The translations under genes were made by a program, and so were the position numbers. This document shows, piece by piece, positions 57,333 to 64,000 of a DNA stretch of 64,000 bases (its first letter is position 1; every line of letters begins with the position of its first letter). The DNA lies in the NCBI RefSeq assembly GCF_006442815.1, contig NZ_VFVL01000015.1:1-64000 (forward strand), read 5' to 3'. The notes below the pieces were generated by a model. The model was given only the letters and a program-made list of their open reading frames with translations. It made no database searches and was not told the origin of the DNA. This stretch comes from Mesorhizobium sp. B2-4-3. Lineage in GTDB: Bacteria > Pseudomonadota > Alphaproteobacteria > Rhizobiales > Rhizobiaceae.

Positions 57333-57528
57333 ATGGAGCGCATTATGATGTGGGAAGCCCTGATGATGCTGCGGCTGTTTGCCTCCCTGGGCTCGCCCTT
57401 GACGATCCGCCCCGGCGCCGGCGCCAGGCAGCGGATCCTGTCGAAGCAGGCGCTGCAGGGGGCGATCCGGCTGAGCTTCGCCGCTTACAGTCTGTCGCTT
57501 CCGATCTCGCCTTCGAACACCGAAAATC

Positions 57529-58686
57529 ATGACCAGAAAATTGCGTAAAAGCCATCTTCTCCTCGTCGCCGTGCTGGTCGCGGCCGGTGTCGCCGCGATG
57601 CTGAAGGCCTATGGCCGCGCAGCGCCCGAGCCGGACGTCGGGAAAGCCGCGCCTGCTCAGGCTGCCACGCTCACCGTTTCGGTGGAGCGGGTCCGTTCCG
57701 AGGCGATCACATCTTCCGTCAGCGCCACCGGCACGGTGGCAGCCTGGCAGGAAGCGACGATCGGCGCGGAGGAGAGCGGCCTGCGCCTGACCGAGGTTCT
57801 GGTGGCCGAGGGCGATAATGTGAAAGCCGGCGATGTCATCGCCCGGTTGGACGACTCGCTTCTCAAGGCCCAGCTTGCCGAGCAGAAAGCAGCCGTCGCC
57901 CAGGCGCAGGCGACGCTCGACTCCGCGCTGTCGGCCGCCGCGCGCGCCGACAAGCTGCTCGCCAGCAATGCCGTCAGCGCGGAGACCGCCGAGGAAAAGG
58001 CGACCGCCGTCAAGACCGGCAAGGCAGGTGTCGAGCAGGCCGAGGCCGCCGCCGACAGGTTGCGGGCCGAGCTCGACAGGACGACTATCCGCGCACCCTT
58101 CGACGGCATCGTGTCCAGCAAGCCGGCCGTGACGGGCTCCATCGTCCAGGCCGGCACTGAGTTGATGAAGATCATCCGCGACGGCAGGCTGGAGGTCGGC
58201 GTCCTCGTCCCGGAAAAGGATCTGGCGGCCATCTCGGTTGGCCAGGCGGCGAACATCGTCGACGCCTCGGGCCGCGCTTTCTCCGGCAGCGTCTCCTCGA
58301 TAACCGAGACGGTCAACGCGACCACCCGGCTCGCCACCGTCTATGTCGCGGTCGGCGAAGGTTCCGGGCTGAAGCCCGGGATGTTTGCCCGCGTCACGAT
58401 CGAGACGGCGGCGTCGCGGCGGCTCACCGTCGCCGAGACGGCCCTGGTCTGGCATGACGGCAAGCCGGCCGTGTTCGTCATTGACGGTGAAAGCAAGGTC
58501 AACGCGCGTCCCGTCGCGACCGGCACGCGCCAGAACGGTCGGGTCGCCATCGAAAGCGGCCTGTCGGAAGGCGACCAAGTCGTCGTCGCCGGCGCCGGCT
58601 TCCTCAACGACGGCAACCTCGTGCGCGTCGCCGCTGGCGAAGCGACGGCTGCCGATGCCGCAAGCGCGGCGGAGCAGACGCGATGA
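57529..58686 (+). CDS. RND efflux periplasmic adaptor (membrane fusion protein)
   Basis: 385 residues. N-terminal membrane anchor (about 9-26) without a lipobox, then the lipoyl halves around GEEDNV-type sequence (VAEGDNVKAGDVIARLDD) and RAPFDGIVSSKPAVTGSIV, an Ala-rich coiled-coil hairpin between them (about 115-190), and a beta-barrel and membrane-proximal domain. Its stop overlaps the permease start by four bases, so the two form one pump. No strong ribosome-binding site precedes its ATG. Confidence 0.92.
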   Translation: MTRKLRKSHLLLVAVLVAAGVAAMLKAYGRAAPEPDVGKAAPAQAATLTVSVERVRSEAITSSVSATGTVAAWQEATIGAEESGLRLTEVLVAEGDNVKAGDVIARLDDSLLKAQLAEQKAAVAQAQATLDSALSAAARADKLLASNAVSAETAEEKATAVKTGKAGVEQAEAAADRLRAELDRTTIRAPFDGIVSSKPAVTGSIVQAGTELMKIIRDGRLEVGVLVPEKDLAAISVGQAANIVDASGRAFSGSVSSITETVNATTRLATVYVAVGEGSGLKPGMFARVTIETAASRRLTVAETALVWHDGKPAVFVIDGESKVNARPVATGTRQNGRVAIESGLSEGDQVVVAGAGFLNDGNLVRVAAGEATAADAASAAEQTR

Positions 58687-61600
58687 ACGCCATCTCCTCC
58701 TGGTCGATCCGCAATCCGGTGCCGACCATCGTGCTGTTCCTGTCGCTGGCCATCGCCGGCGTCTACGGCTTCATGCAACTGCGCACGAACAACATGCCCG
58801 ACATCGACCTGCCGACCGCCACCGTCACGGTGGCGCAGCCGGGCGCGGCGCCGAGCGAAATGGAAATCCAGGTCGCGCGGGTGATCGAAAATGCCGTGGC
58901 GACCCTCGAAGGCGTCGACGACGTCTCGACCTCGATCAGCGAGGGCTCGTCCGTCACCACGGTCGAATTCACGCTCGGCACCGATCCCGAGACCGCCACC
59001 AACGATGTCCGCAACGCGGTCTCGGGTGTGCAGTCCAGCCTGCCCGCAGCCGCCCAGACGCCGGTCGTGGCCAAAGTGAACGCGACAGGCAATTCGGTGC
59101 TGACCTTTGTCGTCGAGGCGCCCGCCATGTCGCCCGACGCGCTGAGCTGGTACATCGACAACGACGTCGCCAAGGTGCTGCTCGGTGTCGACGGCGTCTC
59201 CAAGATCACGCGTTCCGGCGGCGTCGACCGCGTCATCCGCGTCGAGCTCGACCCCGACCGGCTTGCGGCGCTAGGCATCAGCGCCGGCGATGTCAGCCAG
59301 ACGCTGGCTTCCAACAACGTCAACCAGCCGGGCGGCCGCGCCAATATCGGCGGCCAGGAGCAGTCTGTGCGCACGCTCGCCAGCGCCACGACGGTCGAGG
59401 CGCTGGCCGACACCCGCATCGCGCTCAATGGCGCCGGTGACGTCAAGCTGTCCGATCTAGGCACCGTCGTCGACAGCTGGGAAAAGCCGCGCCAAGCCGC
59501 CTATCTCGACGGCAGGCAGGTCGTCGCCTTCAATGTCTACAGATCGGTCGGTTCGAGCGAGATCGACGTGGTCAAGGCCGCCCGCGCCGCGATCGCCGAC
59601 TTGGGGGCCAGGACCGTGGCTGCGAAATTCACCGAAGTCACCTCCTCGTCCGGCTTCGTCCAGGAAAGCTATGACGCCGCCCTCGAGGCCCTGTGGCTGG
59701 GCGCGCTGCTCGCCGTCGGCGTGGTCTGGCTGTTCCTGCGCGACATCAGGGCAACGCTGGTGTCGGCGGTAGCCATGCCGCTGTCGCTGATCCCGACCTT
59801 CGCGGTGATGGCGGCCTTCGACATCTCACTCAACAACATCACCTTGCTCGCGCTGTCGCTGGTCGTCGGCATCCTCGTCGACGACGCCATCGTCGAGATC
59901 GAGAACATCGTGCGCCACATGCGCCAGACCGGCGTCAGCGCCTACCGGGCAGCGATCGAGGCGGCGGACGAGATCGGCCTAGCCGTGGTTGCGACCACCG
60001 CCACCATCGTCGCCGTCTTCCTGCCGGTCGCCTTCATGTCCGGCATTCCCGGCAAATTCTTCTTCTCCTTTGCCGTCGCCGTCTGCGTATCCGTGCTGTT
60101 TTCGCTGCTGGTGGCGCGCATGCTCACCCCGCTGATGGGCGCCTATCTGGTGCGCGCCGGCGGCCACGACGAGGACGATCTGCCTGCCTGGGTGCCGACC
60201 TATCTGTGGCTGCTGCGCAAGGCGCTCGACCACCGCTGGATCACGCTGTTGGCCGGCATTGCCTTCTTTGCCGGCTCGATGGCGCTGGCAACGAAACTGC
60301 CGACCGAATTCATGGCGGCGGCGGATCGCGGCCGCTCGATGATCTCGGTCGAGCTGCAGCCCGGCTCGACCATCGAGCAGACCACGACGGTGGTGCAGGA
60401 GATCACCAAACGGCTTCAGCAGGAGCCGGCCGTCGACAGCGTGTTCACCACCATCGGCACGGCCGCCTCTTCGGGCGGCGGGCCGAACCAAAGCTCGAGC
60501 TCGGCCGAAGTGCGGACCGCGACCGTCACGGTCAACCTGAAGCCGCGCGCCGAGCGCACAGTGAGCCAGCAGCAATTCGAGGCCGAGGCTTCGCCGAAGC
60601 TCAACGACATTCCAGGCGCCCGCATCCAGTTCGGCGCCGACGGCTTCGCCGGCGCCAAGGTGTCGATCACACTGGTCGGCGACGACGGCGCGGCTCTCGA
60701 AAAAGCGAGCAACGCGCTGATCGAGCAGATGAAATCCGTGCCGGGCCTGATCAACCCGACCTCGACGGCCGCCACCACCAAGCCCGAGCTGATCGTGCGG
60801 CCCGACAGCGCCAGGGCTGCCGAGCTTGGCGTCACGCCGACCGAGATCGCCGCGACGGTGAAGATCGCCACCATCGGCGACACCGACACCAGCCTGGCGA
60901 AATTCAATTTCGGCGACCGACAGGTGTCGATCGTCGTCACCCTGCCCGACGGCGCCATCGACGATCCGGCGAAGCTTGCCGTGCTGCCGCTGGCCGGCAG
61001 CAAGGGCACGGTGCCGCTCGGCGCTGTCGCCGACATCGGCTTCAGCGCCGGACCGAACAGCATCACGCGCGTCGACCGCAGCCGCAGCGCGACGATAGAG
61101 GCCGACCTCTCCGGCCTGACGCTTGGCCAGGCGACCACCGCCATTCGCGCGCTGCCGATCATGAAAAGCCTGCCCCCGGGCGTGCACGAGCTGGCGCGCG
61201 GCGATGCCCAGCGCATGCAGGAGCTGTTCACGGGCTTTGCCACCGCGATCGCCGCCGGCATCATCCTGATGTACCTGACGCTGGTTTTGCTCTTCCGCAG
61301 CTTCGTGCAGCCGGTGACCATCCTGGTGGCGCTGCCGCTGTCGGTCGGCGGCGCGCTCGGCTTCCTGCTCGTCACGGGCAAGGCACTTGGCATCTCGCCG
61401 TTGATCGGCATACTGATGCTGATGGGCATCGCGGCCAAGAACTCGATCCTGCTCGTCGAATATGCCCTGGTCGCCGAGAAGGAGCACGGCATGAGCCGCT
61501 TCGAGGCACTGCTCGACGCCGCCCGCAAGCGAGCCCGGCCCATCGTCATGACGTCGATCGCCATGGGCGCCGGCATGCTGCCGATCGCGCTTGGCATCGG

Positions 61601-61829
61601 CGCCGACGCCGAAACCCGGGCGCCGATGGCGATCGCCGTGATCGGCGGGCTCATCTCCTCGACCGTGCTCAGCCTCGTCTACGTGCCGGTGGTCTACACC
61701 TTCATGGACGACATCCAGGGCTTCCTCGCCCGCCATCTCGGCAAGCTGTTGGTCGAAGCGCCCGGCGCGACCGGCCAAGCGGGAACCGCAACTCCAGCGA
61801 AAGATCCAGCCAATGCATATCAAGCCTGA
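58683..61829 (+). CDS. RND efflux permease (HAE1 family)
   Basis: 1048 residues, the usual length. Twelve membrane segments with two large periplasmic loops. The N terminus WSIRNPVPTIVLFLSLAIAG and the TM4 proton-relay pair of Asp in LVVGILVDDAIVEIENIV are present. TM10-12 include GILMLMGIAAKNSILLVEYA. It should export drugs, detergents or metabolites with the adaptor encoded upstream, but the substrate cannot be read. Its 3' end overlaps the next adaptor gene by 17 bases. Confidence 0.94.
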   Translation: MNAISSWSIRNPVPTIVLFLSLAIAGVYGFMQLRTNNMPDIDLPTATVTVAQPGAAPSEMEIQVARVIENAVATLEGVDDVSTSISEGSSVTTVEFTLGTDPETATNDVRNAVSGVQSSLPAAAQTPVVAKVNATGNSVLTFVVEAPAMSPDALSWYIDNDVAKVLLGVDGVSKITRSGGVDRVIRVELDPDRLAALGISAGDVSQTLASNNVNQPGGRANIGGQEQSVRTLASATTVEALADTRIALNGAGDVKLSDLGTVVDSWEKPRQAAYLDGRQVVAFNVYRSVGSSEIDVVKAARAAIADLGARTVAAKFTEVTSSSGFVQESYDAALEALWLGALLAVGVVWLFLRDIRATLVSAVAMPLSLIPTFAVMAAFDISLNNITLLALSLVVGILVDDAIVEIENIVRHMRQTGVSAYRAAIEAADEIGLAVVATTATIVAVFLPVAFMSGIPGKFFFSFAVAVCVSVLFSLLVARMLTPLMGAYLVRAGGHDEDDLPAWVPTYLWLLRKALDHRWITLLAGIAFFAGSMALATKLPTEFMAAADRGRSMISVELQPGSTIEQTTTVVQEITKRLQQEPAVDSVFTTIGTAASSGGGPNQSSSSAEVRTATVTVNLKPRAERTVSQQQFEAEASPKLNDIPGARIQFGADGFAGAKVSITLVGDDGAALEKASNALIEQMKSVPGLINPTSTAATTKPELIVRPDSARAAELGVTPTEIAATVKIATIGDTDTSLAKFNFGDRQVSIVVTLPDGAIDDPAKLAVLPLAGSKGTVPLGAVADIGFSAGPNSITRVDRSRSATIEADLSGLTLGQATTAIRALPIMKSLPPGVHELARGDAQRMQELFTGFATAIAAGIILMYLTLVLLFRSFVQPVTILVALPLSVGGALGFLLVTGKALGISPLIGILMLMGIAAKNSILLVEYALVAEKEHGMSRFEALLDAARKRARPIVMTSIAMGAGMLPIALGIGADAETRAPMAIAVIGGLISSTVLSLVYVPVVYTFMDDIQGFLARHLGKLLVEAPGATGQAGTATPAKDPANAYQA

Positions 61830-63105
61830 TCGCTCTCTGTTGCTGGCGAAGCCGCGCCGCCTGTCTCCCTGGGCGGGAATTCTGTGCGCCGCGCTTCTCC
61901 TGGCGGCCTGCTCGCAGGAAAAGAGCCAGGTGCCGGCCGGCATGGGAGGTGTCGGGCGACCAGAGGTCGGCGTCGTCACGCTGCATCCGCAATCGGTTGC
62001 GATCACCGCCGAGCTGCCTGGCCGCACGGCTGCCTCGCTCATCGCCGAGGTGCGCCCGCAGGTCGACGGCATCATCCAGCAGCGCCTGTTCCAGGAGGGC
62101 GCCGAGGTGGTGGCGGGACAGCCGCTCTACCTCATCGACCCGGCGAGCTATCAGGCCGCCTATGACAGCGCCGTCGCCACTCAGCAGAAGGCGGAAGCCG
62201 CCGTGCCCACCGCGCAGGCGAAGTTCGACCGTTATTCCGGGCTGCTGAAGCAGAACGTGGTCTCGAAGCAGGATTACGACGATGCCGCCGCGACGCTGGC
62301 GCAGGCCCAGGCCGACGTCGCATCGGCCAAGGCCAGCGTCGAAACCGCGAAGATCAGCCTCAACCGCACCTCGATCACCGCGCCGATCGCCGGCCGGATC
62401 GACAAATCGACATTGACGCCGGGCGCGCTGGTCACGGCCAACCAGGAGACGGTGCTAACCACCATTCGCTCGCTCGACCCCATCAATGTCGACGTCACGC
62501 AGTCGAGCACCAACCTGCTCAATCTGCGCCAGGCGATCAACGAAGGCCGGCTGAAGTTCAGCGGGGCCAATGTCAGCGTCAAGCTGAAGCTCGACAACGG
62601 CACCATCTACGCGCAGGACGGCAAGATGGAATTCGCCGGCGCCAATGTCGACCAGTCCACCGGCACCTTCGCGCTCAGAGCCCAGTTCCCCAATCCCGAC
62701 CGCCTGCTGCTGCCCGGCATGTATGTGCGCGCCATCGTCGAGGAAGGCGTTGCGCAAAACAGCTTCCTGGTGCCGCAGCGCGGCGTCACCCGTGATCCCA
62801 AGGGCCAGGCGACGGCCATGGTGATCAATGCCCAGGGCAAGGTCGAACAGCGCACGCTGAGCGTGCGCAACAGCGTCGGCAACAACTGGCTGGTGGATTC
62901 CGGCGTCGGCGACGGCGACCGCGTCATCGTCGAGGGCCTGCAGCTGGTGCGCGCCGGCGGCGACGCGACGGCTGTCGAAGTGACGATCGACGAAACGACC
63001 GGCGAGATCAAGGACCGCGAGCAGAGCTCCGCCTCAGCGGAGTCTGCCAGCGGCAACGCCGCCGGCGCCGCAAAGCAGCCTGCCTCTGGCGCAACCGGGA
63101 ACTAA
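61813..63105 (+). CDS. RND efflux periplasmic adaptor lipoprotein (AcrA/MexA-like)
   Basis: 430 residues. Lipobox LLLAAC with Cys33. Order of parts: lipoyl half (LPGRTAASLIAEVRPQVDGI, LFQEGAEVVAGQPLYLID), coiled-coil (about 115-195), second lipoyl half (RTSITAPIAGRIDKSTLTPG), beta-barrel (NVDVTQSSTNLL) and membrane-proximal domain (GVTRDPKGQATAMVIN). It belongs to a different adaptor branch than the one at 57529. Its start overlaps the upstream permease by 17 bases and the next permease starts 4 bases after its stop, so all four efflux genes are probably one transcript. Confidence 0.94.
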   Translation: MHIKPDRSLLLAKPRRLSPWAGILCAALLLAACSQEKSQVPAGMGGVGRPEVGVVTLHPQSVAITAELPGRTAASLIAEVRPQVDGIIQQRLFQEGAEVVAGQPLYLIDPASYQAAYDSAVATQQKAEAAVPTAQAKFDRYSGLLKQNVVSKQDYDDAAATLAQAQADVASAKASVETAKISLNRTSITAPIAGRIDKSTLTPGALVTANQETVLTTIRSLDPINVDVTQSSTNLLNLRQAINEGRLKFSGANVSVKLKLDNGTIYAQDGKMEFAGANVDQSTGTFALRAQFPNPDRLLLPGMYVRAIVEEGVAQNSFLVPQRGVTRDPKGQATAMVINAQGKVEQRTLSVRNSVGNNWLVDSGVGDGDRVIVEGLQLVRAGGDATAVEVTIDETTGEIKDREQSSASAESASGNAAGAAKQPASGATGN

Positions 63106-63109
63106 AGCG

Positions 63110-64000
63110 ATGTCGGGTTTCTTCATCAACCGGCCGATCTTCGCCTGGGTGATCGCCATCGTGATCATGCTGGGCGGCCTGCTCGCGCTGCAGTCGCTGC
63201 CGATCTCGCAATATCCGCAGATCGCGCCGACCACCGTCAACATCAGCGCCACCTATCCCGGCGCCGATGCCCAGACCGTCGAGAACTCGGTGACCAAGGT
63301 CATCGAGCAGGGCATGACCGGCATCGATAATCTCGATTACATGACGGCGACGTCGACCTCGACCGGTCAGGCTTCGATCACGCTGACCTTCACCAGCGCC
63401 GCCAACGCGGATACGGCCCAGGTTCAGACGCAGAACAAGCTGCAGCTGGTGCAGTCGCAGCTGCCGCAGGTCGTCCAGAGCAACGGCATTACCGTCTCCA
63501 AATCCTCGACCGGCTTCCTGATGGTCATCGGCTTCGTCTCCAGCGACGGCAAGATGAACTCGACCGACCTCGCCGATTACGTCGACAGCACCGTCAACGA
63601 CACGCTGAAGCGCGTCGAAGGCGTCGGCTCGACACAGCTCTTCGGCTCCGGCTATGCCATGCGCATCTGGCTCGACCCCGACAAATTAGCGCAATACGCG
63701 CTGATGCCGAGCGATGTCGCCACCGCCATCGAGGCGCAGAACACGCAGGTTTCGGCGGGCCAGCTCGGCGGCTTGCCGGCGCGCAAGGGCCAGCAGCTCA
63801 ACGCCACGGTGACGGCCAAGAGCCGGCTGCAAACCGCCGAGCAGTTCCGCAACATCATCCTCAAGAGCAATACCGACGGCTCGCTGGTTCGGCTGAACGA
63901 CGTCGCCAAGGTCGAGATCGGCGCCGAAAGCTACACCACGCAGGCCCATTACAACGGCAAGCCGGCCGCCGGCGTCGCCGTCAACCTGGCGACCGGCGCC
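63110..64000 (+). CDS. RND efflux permease, AcrB/MexB type (N-terminal part)
   Basis: 297 residues are visible and the frame is still open at the right edge. The N terminus MSGFFINRPIFAWVIAIVI is TM1, followed by LPISQYPQIAPTTVNISATY and YPGADAQTVENSV, hallmarks of the AcrB/MexB branch. The periplasmic porter domain PN1/PN2 and the start of the docking domain follow. It pairs with the lipoprotein adaptor just upstream. A full gene would be about 1040 residues, so about 745 residues lie beyond the window, and any outer-membrane channel gene would follow. Confidence 0.95.
   Translation, partial: MSGFFINRPIFAWVIAIVIMLGGLLALQSLPISQYPQIAPTTVNISATYPGADAQTVENSVTKVIEQGMTGIDNLDYMTATSTSTGQASITLTFTSAANADTAQVQTQNKLQLVQSQLPQVVQSNGITVSKSSTGFLMVIGFVSSDGKMNSTDLADYVDSTVNDTLKRVEGVGSTQLFGSGYAMRIWLDPDKLAQYALMPSDVATAIEAQNTQVSAGQLGGLPARKGQQLNATVTAKSRLQTAEQFRNIILKSNTDGSLVRLNDVAKVEIGAESYTTQAHYNGKPAAGVAVNLATGA

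Noticed and set aside
57297..57548. Plus-strand ORF between the Spy-like gene and the first efflux adaptor
   Set aside because: It starts within the 12-bp inverted repeat, overlaps the adaptor start and has no recognisable sequence.
59979..62075. 698-codon open frame on the minus strand
   Set aside because: It is antisense to the RND permease and adaptor, with typical shadow composition (Arg/Gln/His-rich).

Overview
The window is GC-rich, densely coded DNA of an alphaproteobacterium. It is most likely a Rhizobiales member close to Mesorhizobium, judged from gene content, gene order and repeats: a gcvTHP operon behind a tandem glycine riboswitch, a tad/cpa pilus operon, a folE-hisI-scaffold-yidD-thrS neighbourhood, class I PHA synthase, DUF2336 and DUF1345 proteins, and rhizobial-type intergenic hairpin repeats. 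No phage, IS element, CRISPR array or rRNA was seen. One tRNA, tRNA-Glu(TTC), lies at 52901-52975.

Layout. 1-6112: the tail of an unidentified gene, a YaiI/YqxD protein, a DUF1345 membrane protein, a cytochrome b / Tat-exported molybdoenzyme / acetyltransferase operon, a DUF3011 secreted protein, a solute-binding protein and a duplicated-domain hypothetical protein. 6113-6691: gene-free, holding two inverted repeats and the glycine riboswitch. 6692-10995: the glycine cleavage operon gcvT-gcvH-gcvP. 11011-12183: a membrane diguanylate cyclase. 12364-20355: a tad pilus assembly operon on the minus strand (cpaB, cpaC, small lipoprotein, cpaE, cpaF, tadB, tadC, TPR lipoprotein), with no pilin gene here. 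It diverges from parE (20544).

22641-35312: an FUSC transporter-like protein, a VOC protein, DUF2336, a MaoC/CoA-lyase pair, a methyltransferase-like membrane protein divergent from a TetR regulator with a clear operator, a nitroreductase, a secreted hypothetical protein, an outer-membrane barrel, an acyltransferase and thrS. 35539-42296: a methyltransferase, a class D beta-lactamase, yidD, a LysR regulator facing a short His-rich ORF, a TonB-C-like protein, an Fe-S scaffold, folE, hisI and a patatin-like lipase. 42683-50938: recJ, DUF6434, glpX, hom, an AlaC-type aminotransferase, a lipoprotein and phaC. 51160-54210: an M15-type lipoprotein, tRNA-Glu and three small orphan ORFs.

54345-64000 looks like one envelope-stress and efflux module. 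A histidine kinase/response regulator pair is transcribed away from a Spy/CpxP-like periplasmic protein, followed by two consecutive RND pumps (adaptor-permease, adaptor-permease); the last permease runs off the window. The divergent intergenic region carries GGAAAC boxes with helical spacing, plausible sites for the OmpR-type regulator. No outer-membrane channel gene is seen in the visible part.

The non-genic DNA is rich in structured repeats: at least three families of imperfect palindromes plus single inverted repeats. These, the small-lipoprotein variant of the tad locus and the regulator-efflux module are the parts most worth following up.
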